Shown: in pieces, positions 56,954 through 64,000 of the stretch
How positions within the stretch are numbered: the stretch's first letter is position 1
How the letters are laid out: the number at the start of each line of letters is the position of its first letter
NCBI RefSeq assembly: GCF_003063625.1
Contig: NZ_CP026604.1
Location: 4,318,065 to 4,382,064 of the forward strand
Reading direction: 5' to 3'
Source of the DNA: Saccharobesus litoralis
GTDB lineage: Bacteria; Pseudomonadota; Gammaproteobacteria; Enterobacterales; Alteromonadaceae
DNA length: 64,000 nt
Notes under the pieces: model-generated
What the model saw: the letters and a program-made list of their open reading frames with translations, nothing else
Told to the model about the DNA's origin: nothing
Databases searched by the model: none
Program-made: the position numbers and the translations under genes

Positions 56954-57023
56954 CCTTGTCGCTTTGATCAGATAAATTGTATTTAACCGCCGATGCGGAT
57001 AATTCTCACCTAGTAACACAATT

Positions 57024-57049
57024 AAAAAGGCCTGTTTATAGGCCTTTTT
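57024..57049. terminator. Rho-independent terminator after the csrD-like gene
   Basis: AAAAAGGCCT / AGGCCTTTTT stem with a GTTTAT loop. Confidence 0.88.
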
Positions 57050-57152
57050 AAATTTATCCGCTAAAAACCTTAATTCCTTAGAAAGGATAAGTTGTTAAAC
57101 GGCTTATATTTCCGGATAATACGCGTTTTTCAACCAAGAGCTAATTTTCTTT

Positions 57153-57737
57153 ATGACTGACTATATAATGTTATTAATCGCGACCGTACTGGTTAATAAC
57201 TTTGTATTGGTTAAGTTCTTGGGATTATGCCCTTTTATGGGGGTTTCAAGCCGTGTTGAAACAGCCATTGGCATGTCCTTAGCGACAACCTTTGTGTTAA
57301 CACTGGCTTCATTTACCAGCTATTTAGTCAATACCTACCTCTTACAACCATTGGATATCGAGTTTTTACGCACCTTAGCCTTTATTCTCATTATTGCAGT
57401 TGTTGTCCAGTTCACCGAAATGGTATTGCACAAAACAAATCCAACCTTATATAGGCTGCTAGGTATTTTCTTACCTTTAATTACCACAAACTGTGCAGTT
57501 TTAGGAGTGGCATTACTCAATGTTAATGAGCAACACAATGCCATCGAATCCTTAATATATGGTTTTGGCGCTGCTGTTGGGTTTTCCTTAGTTTTAGTTT
57601 TATTTGCCGCTATGCGTGAACGACTTGCTGCGGCTGATACGCCACAGGTCTTCAAAGGTACTGCTATAGCTATGATAACCGCAGGTTTAATGTCTTTAGC
57701 CTTTATGGGCTTTACAGGATTGGTGAAAGTAGCATGA
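57153..57737 (+). CDS. rsxA: Electron transport complex subunit RsxA (RnfA)
   Basis: A 194-residue inner-membrane subunit with six hydrophobic helices, beginning [33 protein letters not shown] and [17 protein letters not shown] contain the Cys that in Rnf complexes hold a membrane iron-sulfur cluster shared with RsxE. It is the first gene of rsxABCDGE. The complex moves electrons between NAD(P)H and low-potential acceptors coupled to an ion gradient; in E. coli it also keeps SoxR reduced. Confidence 0.96.
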   Translation: MTDYIMLLIATVLVNNFVLVKFLGLCPFMGVSSRVETAIGMSLATTFVLTLASFTSYLVNTYLLQPLDIEFLRTLAFILIIAVVVQFTEMVLHKTNPTLYRLLGIFLPLITTNCAVLGVALLNVNEQHNAIESLIYGFGAAVGFSLVLVLFAAMRERLAAADTPQVFKGTAIAMITAGLMSLAFMGFTGLVKVA

Positions 57738-58279
57738 CATTAGTTAGCGCGTTAATAGTACTGGGAATATTAGCTTTAATATTTGGCGGTATTTTAGGTT
57801 ATGCCGCAATTCGCTTTAAAGTAGACGCCGATCCGCTAGTAGAACAAATCGATGAAGTATTACCACAAACCCAATGCGGACAGTGCGGCTACCCAGGATG
57901 TAAACCTTATGCGCAAGCTATTGCCGACGGCGACGAAATAAACAAATGTCCTCCCGGTGGCGACGCTACCATTCAAAAAATAGCCGATTTGACTGGCCGC
58001 GAAGTGAAACCACTTGAAGGAGGCGACGACGTAAAAAAAGTCGCTTACATTCGAGAAGATGAATGTATCGGTTGTACTAAATGCATTCAGGCCTGTCCGG
58101 TTGATGCCATTGTTGGGGCATCTAAAGCTATGCACACCGTATTAATTGATGAATGTACTGGCTGTGACCTATGTGTAGAACCCTGCCCTGTTGACTGCAT
58201 CGACATGGTGCCTGTAGCGGGAAAACCTGAAACATGGCGTTGGCAACTCAACAAAATTGAAATTACTCAAGTATCATAA
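57734..58279 (+). CDS. rsxB: Electron transport complex subunit RsxB (RnfB)
   Basis: 181-residue iron-sulfur subunit. An N-terminal membrane helix ([20 protein letters not shown]) precedes a Cys motif in [17 protein letters not shown]. Two 4Fe-4S ferredoxin motifs follow, [15 protein letters not shown] and [15 protein letters not shown]. Its ATG overlaps the rsxA stop by four bases (ATGA). Confidence 0.96.
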   Translation: MTLVSALIVLGILALIFGGILGYAAIRFKVDADPLVEQIDEVLPQTQCGQCGYPGCKPYAQAIADGDEINKCPPGGDATIQKIADLTGREVKPLEGGDDVKKVAYIREDECIGCTKCIQACPVDAIVGASKAMHTVLIDECTGCDLCVEPCPVDCIDMVPVAGKPETWRWQLNKIEITQVS

Positions 58280-58292
58280 ATAAGAGCGATCT

Positions 58293-60899
58293 GTGAATTC
58301 TTTACTCGACAAAATCAGAGCCGGTGTTTTATGGGATTTCCCCGGTGGTGTATTCCCTCCTGAACGTAAAGAACGCTCAATTCAAACACCTATTAGTCAA
58401 ATAGCATTGGCACCGACTTATTGGGTTCCAGTTAAGCAACATATTGGCAAACACAACGCGGTTTTAGTGAACACTGGCGATAAAGTTAAAAAAGGCCAAG
58501 TTTTAACTTCATGTGAAGATACCATGGCGGTACCTGTGCATGCCCCTACTTCTGGCACCGTAGGAGAAATAGAGCCTCATGTATCGGCTCACCCTTCTGG
58601 TCTACCAACGCTGGCAATTGAAATTATTGCTGACGGTCAAGACGAATGGTGCGACCGACAACCCTTTGCTAATTTTCACTCTTTCGACAAAATAGAGTTA
58701 ATCCATAAAATAAAACAAGCTGGTATTGCTGGATTAGGCGGGGCGGCGTTTCCGACCCATATAAAACAATCACCAAACCACCCGTGCGAAATTTTAATTA
58801 TCAATGGCATTGAATGTGAACCCTACATCACTGCCGACGATATGTTAATGCGTGAAAAAGCCAACGAAATAATCAATGGCATTGAAGTACTCAATTACCT
58901 TTTAGAGCCACAATTAGTCGTCATTGCCATAGAAGACAATAAGCGAGAAGCGCTAAATGCAATGGATAACGCCTGTCAGGGTAAAACGAACTTTGTCGTT
59001 CGCTCCATTCCTACTAAATATCCAGCTGGCGGCGAAAAGCAACTCATTCAAGTTATTACTAATCAAGAGATCCCAAGCGGTAAAGTGGCCGCAGACATCG
59101 GCATTGTGACGCAAAATATCGGCACCACTTACGCTATATACAATGCCATTTACAAAGGTGAACCGCTTATTGAGCGCGTTGTCACATTAACTGGTGAGCA
59201 AGTGACTAAACCTGGTAATTATTGGTTACCCATAGGCACACCTATTCACCACGTATTGTCACAAGTGGGCCACATGAAAATAGGTGGTGAAAGAGTGATT
59301 ATGGGTGGCCCTATGATGGGGTTTGCCGTGCAAAGTCATCAAGTCCCGGTTACTAAAATTACCAATTGTTTACTCGTGCCGAGCGAACAAGAATTACCCG
59401 CTCCACCGCCAGAGCAACCTTGTATTCGCTGTAGTGCTTGTGCAGATGTTTGCCCTGCAAGTTTGTTACCGCAGCAACTGTTTTGGCACAGTAAAGCAAA
59501 AGAATACGACAAAGCCCAAGATTACAAACTATTTGATTGTATAGAGTGTGGCGCCTGCGCATACGAATGCCCAAGTGATATTCCACTTGTGCAATATTAT
59601 CGCCAAGCAAAAGCCGATATAAGAATTGAACAAGAAGAAAAACGCAAAGCCGACATTGCTAAGCAACGTTTTGAAGCCCGTAACGAGCGTTTAGAACGCG
59701 ACAAACAAGAACGCATGGCAAAACACAAACAGGCGGCTGATGCAAGAAAGCAAAGCTTAAATAGTGATCAATCAGCCAAAGACAAGATTGCCGCGGCACT
59801 AGCACGAGCGCAAGCCAAAAAAGCGCAACAAACTAATCAAACCAACGACACTACTGAACAGATTTCTTCTGAGAACGCGTCTACTGAAAAAGCGTCAACT
59901 CAACAAGCGCCGTCAACCATTGGCAAACAGGCAGATAGCAACTCAGTCAATACGGCAACTGCAGATACAAACAAAAATGACAATCAACCGCCTCAAGACG
60001 CGAAATCAAAAGCGCAAGCCGCGATTGAAAGAGCTAAAGCAAAACGATTGCAGAAAAATAACGGCCAAGAACCAACGAGTTCGCCAGATACATCTGAGTT
60101 AACGGCAAAAGACAAAGCCAAAGCGGCCATTGAAAGAGCGAAATTAAAACGCTTGCAGGAGCAACAAGCAAGCGAAAACCCTGTAACAAGCAGCACGTCA
60201 ACTAAAACGTCAAAACATGATGAACTGCCTGAGTCTCAACCACAAGCTGAACAATCTGATGTTAAGTCACGAGCGCAAGCCGCTATTGCTAGAGCAAAAG
60301 CCAAAAAAGCAGCACAGCAAACCAACAGCGCCCCGACATCAGAGCAAGATGCAGAAGTAGAAGAGCAAACGGCCATCAAACAAAAAGCACAACAAGCCAT
60401 CGCTCGTGCTAAAGCCAAAAGACAAAACGCAGATAACGCAACTCAGTCAGCCTCCTCTCACGTTGAACAATCTCAAGTTGGACAAACCGAGGCGCTAAGC
60501 AAAGACGAAAATCAATCAGTTACATCAGCTCAAGCGAGAGCCAAGGCCGCGATAGCAAAAGCCAAGGCAAAGCGTTTAGCTGAACAAAGCTCAACTGATT
60601 TTGCAAAGCCTGTAACATCCCAAGCTGAAAATACTTCATCTAGCAACAACACTGACTTATCTGAAGACGATAAAAAAGCCCGTGTTCAAGCTGCAATAGC
60701 TAAGGCAAAGGCCAAAAAACAAGCTGAGACAAGCCAACTAACACCTGCATCAAACAGCCCTGAGCCGAATGTGTCATCTGAGCCTAATGTGCCAAATGGG
60801 ACCGCTGAAGTAAATGAGCCGACTGAGCAACAAAGACGTATAAAAGCAGCCATTGAAAAAGCTAAAGCGAAGCGAATTCAGGAGCAGAGCAAGAATTAA
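58293..60899 (+). CDS. rsxC: Electron transport complex subunit RsxC (RnfC) with long Ala/Lys repeat tail
   Basis: 868 residues (E. coli 740). The N-terminal part has GLGGAAFPTHIK, EPYITADD and KYPAGGEKQLI, the NADH/FMN-binding region. Two 4Fe-4S motifs start at Cys377 (CIRCSACADVCP) and Cys416 (CIECGACAYECP). Then follows a charged coiled coil and, from about residue 500, eight copies of a degenerate 14-mer of the type AxAAIxRAKAKRLQ separated by polar linkers. The tail varies in length among gammaproteobacteria. The start is GTG, 13 bases after rsxB. Confidence 0.95.
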   Translation: MNSLLDKIRAGVLWDFPGGVFPPERKERSIQTPISQIALAPTYWVPVKQHIGKHNAVLVNTGDKVKKGQVLTSCEDTMAVPVHAPTSGTVGEIEPHVSAHPSGLPTLAIEIIADGQDEWCDRQPFANFHSFDKIELIHKIKQAGIAGLGGAAFPTHIKQSPNHPCEILIINGIECEPYITADDMLMREKANEIINGIEVLNYLLEPQLVVIAIEDNKREALNAMDNACQGKTNFVVRSIPTKYPAGGEKQLIQVITNQEIPSGKVAADIGIVTQNIGTTYAIYNAIYKGEPLIERVVTLTGEQVTKPGNYWLPIGTPIHHVLSQVGHMKIGGERVIMGGPMMGFAVQSHQVPVTKITNCLLVPSEQELPAPPPEQPCIRCSACADVCPASLLPQQLFWHSKAKEYDKAQDYKLFDCIECGACAYECPSDIPLVQYYRQAKADIRIEQEEKRKADIAKQRFEARNERLERDKQERMAKHKQAADARKQSLNSDQSAKDKIAAALARAQAKKAQQTNQTNDTTEQISSENASTEKASTQQAPSTIGKQADSNSVNTATADTNKNDNQPPQDAKSKAQAAIERAKAKRLQKNNGQEPTSSPDTSELTAKDKAKAAIERAKLKRLQEQQASENPVTSSTSTKTSKHDELPESQPQAEQSDVKSRAQAAIARAKAKKAAQQTNSAPTSEQDAEVEEQTAIKQKAQQAIARAKAKRQNADNATQSASSHVEQSQVGQTEALSKDENQSVTSAQARAKAAIAKAKAKRLAEQSSTDFAKPVTSQAENTSSSNNTDLSEDDKKARVQAAIAKAKAKKQAETSQLTPASNSPEPNVSSEPNVPNGTAEVNEPTEQQRRIKAAIEKAKAKRIQEQSKN

Positions 60900-60901
60900 C
60901 T

Positions 60902-61960
60902 ATGAGTTTTAAATTAGCCAGTTCACCTCACACACGCCGCGCAAATAAAACGGCCAATATCATGCGTTGGGTAGCCCTTGCCTGTATTCCAGGTGTTATT
61001 ACCCAATGGTACTGCTTTGGGATCGGTGTATTAATTCAAATTTTCATTTGTATCATCAGTGCCATAGTTGCGGAAGCGATATGTTGTCAATTACGTGGGC
61101 GCCCAGTTAAACAGGTTATTAACGACCACTCTGCCCTGCTCACTGGATTATTACTGGGTATTTGTTTACCGCCATTAGCCCCTTGGTGGATAGGTGTGAT
61201 AGGGAGTGTTTTTGCTATTACTCTAGTCAAACAAGCCTATGGCGGGCTCGGTCAAAACTTGTTTAACCCAGCTATGGCCGGTTATGTCATATTACTGATT
61301 TCCTTTCCTGTCTCCATGACAGGTTGGATCCCCCCTACCGATCTCATCACCATCCCGTTAAGCTTTTCAGATTATGTGTCAGTGGTATTTAGCGGTTATA
61401 CCGCTCAAGGCTATTCATTAGAACAAATTCGCTCAGGCATTGATGGCGTGACAATGGCAACGCCGTTAGAATCTGTGCGCAATGGCTTAAACCAAGGCTT
61501 AACCTACCAAGAAATCATAAAGCAAGATGTATTTAGCAACGGCTTAGGGCAAGGTTGGTTTGCGGTCAACATAGCTTTTTTATTAGGTGGTGTGGTCTTA
61601 CTTAAACAAAAAATAATAAAATGGCAAATACCGCTATCCTTTTTAATATCATTAGCTATTTTTAGTTTAATTTCGCAAGCGATTAGTCCTGACGGCACAG
61701 GTTCAATGTTGTTACACATGACCTCGGGTGCGACTTGTTTTGCCGCATTTTTTATATTAACCGATCCGGTTTCAGCATCTACCACCGATAAAGGTCGCCT
61801 AATATTTGGTGCGCTATGTGGCTTTTTAGTCTTTGTTATTCGTCAATTTGGCGGTTATCCAGACGCTGTAGCTTTTGCCGTATTATTAGCCAATATGGCA
61901 GTCCCCTTGATTGATTACTACACCCAGCCACGTACTTTTGGCCACGGGAGTCGCTCATGA
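60902..61960 (+). CDS. rsxD: Electron transport complex subunit RsxD (RnfD)
   Basis: 352-residue inner-membrane subunit with about nine hydrophobic helices. GQNLFNPAMAGYVILLISFP and HMTSGATCFAAFFILTDPVSA are family signatures. DGVTMATPLESVRNG contains the Thr that carries covalent FMN in this family. It begins 2 bases after the rsxC stop. Confidence 0.96.
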   Translation: MSFKLASSPHTRRANKTANIMRWVALACIPGVITQWYCFGIGVLIQIFICIISAIVAEAICCQLRGRPVKQVINDHSALLTGLLLGICLPPLAPWWIGVIGSVFAITLVKQAYGGLGQNLFNPAMAGYVILLISFPVSMTGWIPPTDLITIPLSFSDYVSVVFSGYTAQGYSLEQIRSGIDGVTMATPLESVRNGLNQGLTYQEIIKQDVFSNGLGQGWFAVNIAFLLGGVVLLKQKIIKWQIPLSFLISLAIFSLISQAISPDGTGSMLLHMTSGATCFAAFFILTDPVSASTTDKGRLIFGALCGFLVFVIRQFGGYPDAVAFAVLLANMAVPLIDYYTQPRTFGHGSRS

Positions 61961-62604
61961 AAATCAGTCATTCAATGCAAAAATCAAGTTTCATTCTCGC
62001 AGGGTTTGCTATTGCAACTACAGGCTTGGTCACATTAACTCATTTGTTAACGGCTCCTGAAATTGCTAAACAACAAAAACTCGCGACACAAAAAAACTTA
62101 GACGAAATAGTCTCTCCTGACACATACAACAATCAGCCCAGTACAGACTGTGTTATTGACATAGATAGCAATGGCAATACGATAAAAATATTTCGCGCCC
62201 GTTATAAAGAAAGCGAATCAGACAAAGGTAAAGCCGTTGCTGCCGCGATTGAAAGCATAGCCCCAGATGGTTACTCAGGCCGTATTGATTTACTAGTCGC
62301 CTTAGATATGGACAACACCATTTTAGGGGTGCGAACCATTAAACACAAAGAGACACCCGGTCTCGGCGACAAGATTGAGTTAGCCAAATCGCCTTGGATC
62401 ACTCATTTTCGTAGTAAAACCATTGAGCAAAATAACCTACAAGCTTGGGCCGTTAAAAAAGATGGCGGCGCATTTGATCAATTTACCGGCGCAACGATCA
62501 CACCAAGAGCCGTGGTAAACAGTGTAAAACGCACTAGCCTTTGGTTTGCCAATAACAAGCAAAGAATATTTAATTTGCCGAGTAACTGTGAGCATACAAA
62601 ATGA
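61957..62604 (+). CDS. rsxG: Electron transport complex subunit RsxG (RnfG)
   Basis: 215 residues with one N-terminal membrane anchor and a periplasmic FMN-binding domain. [12 protein letters not shown] and [15 protein letters not shown] are the family motifs; the Thr of GAT carries covalent FMN. The ATG overlaps the rsxD stop by four bases. Confidence 0.96.
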   Translation: MKISHSMQKSSFILAGFAIATTGLVTLTHLLTAPEIAKQQKLATQKNLDEIVSPDTYNNQPSTDCVIDIDSNGNTIKIFRARYKESESDKGKAVAAAIESIAPDGYSGRIDLLVALDMDNTILGVRTIKHKETPGLGDKIELAKSPWITHFRSKTIEQNNLQAWAVKKDGGAFDQFTGATITPRAVVNSVKRTSLWFANNKQRIFNLPSNCEHTK

Positions 62605-63302
62605 ATCAACTCAGTGAAATTAGCTGGCAAGGATTATGGAAAAACAACCCAGCCTTAGTACAAATGTTAGGGCTTTGTCCGTTACTGGCGGTTACCAATA
62701 CAGTTGTTAATGGTTTAGGTTTAGGGCTTGCCACCCTATTTGTACTTATCGGCTCTAACATAACCGTATCTATCGTCAGAAACTGGGTACCGAATGAAAT
62801 CCGCATACCCGTGTTTGTTATGATTATTGCCGGATTAGTGACAGTTGTTCAGCTGTTAATGAATGCCTATACCTATGAGTTGTACCAAACATTGGGCATT
62901 TTTATCCCGCTTATTGTCACCAACTGCGCCATTATCGGCCGCGCAGAAGCGTTCGCCTCTAAAAATAACGTAAAACTCGCTGCTTGGGATGGCTTAATGA
63001 TGGGACTCGGATTTCTTGCGATTCTAGTTATTTTAGGCGCCATTCGCGAAGTGTTAGGTAACGGCACTTTATTAGCTGGCAGCCATTTGTTATTTGGTCA
63101 AATTGCGACTAATTGGCAAATCACCCTATTTCAAGCCGAAGAAGCTTTCTTAGCAGCGATATTACCACCAGGCGCATTTATTGCGTTAGGATTATTAATC
63201 GCCATTAAAAATCGCTTAGAAACCCGTATAGAGTCTTTATTTGCGCCGCAAAAAGAACAAAAAGTCAAAACTGAACGCGCTCGCGTCACAACTGAAACTT
63301 AA
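62601..63302 (+). CDS. rsxE: Electron transport complex subunit RsxE (RnfE)
   Basis: 233-residue inner-membrane subunit related to Rsx[21 protein letters not shown] and [20 protein letters not shown] carry the paired Cys. Six membrane helices and a charged tail. Its ATG overlaps the rsxG stop by four bases; nth follows after 15 bases, as in E. coli. Confidence 0.96.
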   Translation: MNQLSEISWQGLWKNNPALVQMLGLCPLLAVTNTVVNGLGLGLATLFVLIGSNITVSIVRNWVPNEIRIPVFVMIIAGLVTVVQLLMNAYTYELYQTLGIFIPLIVTNCAIIGRAEAFASKNNVKLAAWDGLMMGLGFLAILVILGAIREVLGNGTLLAGSHLLFGQIATNWQITLFQAEEAFLAAILPPGAFIALGLLIAIKNRLETRIESLFAPQKEQKVKTERARVTTET

Positions 63303-63317
63303 GCAAAAATTCGAGCC

Positions 63318-63758
63318 ATGAATAATACAAAACGTCGAGAAATTTTAACCCGTTTACGCGACGCAAACCCTAACCCTACGACCGAGCTCGAATTTAACAG
63401 TCCATTCGAGTTACTCATCGCGGTATTGTTATCAGCACAAGCAACCGATGTCAGCGTAAACAAAGCCACCCGCAAACTTTACCCTATAGCGAATACTCCA
63501 CAAGCAATGCTTGATTTAGGTGTTGAAGGGATCAAAGAATATATCAAAACCATTGGCCTGTTTAATTCAAAAGCCGAGAACACCTACAAAACCTGTAAAA
63601 TCTTAGTCGAAAAACACGGTGGCGAAGTACCTGAAGATCGCGCTGCTTTAGAGGCCTTACCTGGTGTGGGACGTAAAACCGCTAATGTTGTATTAAATAC
63701 AGCTTTTGGCTGGCCTAAAAATAATAAAAGTAGATGGGATTTAAGGTTAATAGCATGA
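63318..63758 (+). pseudogene. nth: Truncated endonuclease III (native nth, 3' half missing)
   Basis: The first 133 residues match E. coli Nth almost throughout (FELLIAVLLSAQATDVSVNKAT, ALPGVGRKTANVVLNTAFGWP), in the conserved place after rsxE. After GWP the reading frame continues with 13 unrelated residues (KNNKSRWDLRLIA) and stops, giving 146 instead of about 211. Lys120 is kept, but the catalytic Asp138 (in VDTH) and the C-terminal 4Fe-4S Cys cluster are lost, so the product should be inactive. Its TGA overlaps the ATG of a second, different nth (ATGA). Confidence 0.85.
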
Positions 63759-64000
63759 GTACATCTATCAGTAAAAAAGAAAAAGTTCAGGCAATCATCG
63801 AGATCCTTGACGAGCTGTATCCTGAGGTCCCTATTCCACTTGATCACAAAGATCCATACACCTTATTAGTTGCTGTATTACTATCTGCTCAATGCACCGA
63901 TGAACGTGTAAACCAAATCACGCCTAAGCTATTTGCAAAAGCCGATAATCCTTATGACATGGTCAAAATGACCATTGATGAAATAAAAGAAATAATCAAA
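63755..64000 (+). CDS. Second endonuclease III-like DNA glycosylase, Bacteroidota-type, cut by the window edge
   Basis: 82 residues are visible. HKDPYTLLVAVLLSAQCTDERVNQ is the start of the helix-hairpin-helix glycosylase domain, and the sequence (ELYPEVPIPLDHKDP, KADNPYDMVKMTIDEIKEII) looks closer to Nth proteins I know from Bacteroidota than to the native enzyme beside it. It begins at an ATG overlapping the truncated nth stop, so it may be translated by coupling. It presumably supplies the glycosylase/AP-lyase for oxidised pyrimidines. Catalytic Lys and Asp lie beyond the window. Confidence 0.85.
   Translation, partial: MSTSISKKEKVQAIIEILDELYPEVPIPLDHKDPYTLLVAVLLSAQCTDERVNQITPKLFAKADNPYDMVKMTIDEIKEIIK

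Noticed and set aside
1-64000. CRISPR array, prophage, integrase or transposase-bearing insertion sequence
   Set aside because: None seen on either strand; the only autonomous mobile element recognised is the group II intron.

Overview
The window looks like the chromosome of a marine gammaproteobacterium of the order Alteromonadales, close to polysaccharide-degrading Alteromonadaceae such as Catenovulum. This rests on the AT-rich coding style, a complete rsxABCDGE cluster, gene orders shared with Escherichia coli (dnaQ/rnhA/yafS/gloB/mltD and yoaA/tsaB/yeaY-like), and the TIGR03503 and CsiV families. The genus is an inference; no rRNA is present.

Layout. 1-8.4 kb: sugar metabolism. A truncated glgX, a soluble diguanylate cyclase with a LacI-type sensor, a Bacteroidota-type pyruvate kinase, a GH13 alpha-glucosidase and an SDR protein. 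Two ATACGTAT-centred operators lie in the region between the last two. 8.5-21 kb: rsmF, a di-haem cytochrome c peroxidase-like protein, four tandem tRNA-Asp genes, and the dnaQ/rnhA/yafS/gloB/mltD block, split by a group II intron with its own reverse transcriptase. 21-29 kb: a sulfated-galactan locus. It has a GH16 lipoprotein, an L-fucono/L-galactonolactonase-like amidohydrolase, an LgoD-like L-galactonate dehydrogenase, a secreted stand-alone ExoP-C-like protein, an IclR regulator and an S1 sulfatase lipoprotein. Together they suggest use of an L-galactose- or L-fucose-bearing sulfated polysaccharide such as porphyran. 29-45 kb: DoxX, mfd-csiV, gshA with two lipoprotein genes, a large hybrid histidine kinase, an oxidoreductase and a hydrolase. 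45-53 kb: slp-type lipoprotein, tsaB, yoaA, small unknowns, uvrB and a MATE pump. 53-55 kb: a gene-poor AT-rich stretch with a cluster of DnaA-box-like sites and two tRNA-Asn genes behind a near-consensus promoter. 55-64 kb: a csrD/mshH-like gene, rsxABCDGE, and then a broken nth followed directly by a second, Bacteroidota-type nth that runs off the window.

Two dispersed repeat families run through the intergenic regions. Family A is an ERIC-like hairpin of about 130 bp with TATAGTC...GACTATA ends (five copies). Family B is a 105-210 bp element ending in a GAGCATTT/AAATGCTC module (four copies plus one possible solo hairpin). The group II intron appears to start at the exact edge of a family B copy. 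The most notable points are the in situ loss of the native nth 3' half beside a foreign-looking nth, the galactan/L-galactose locus, the intron/repeat junction, and the DnaA-box cluster.
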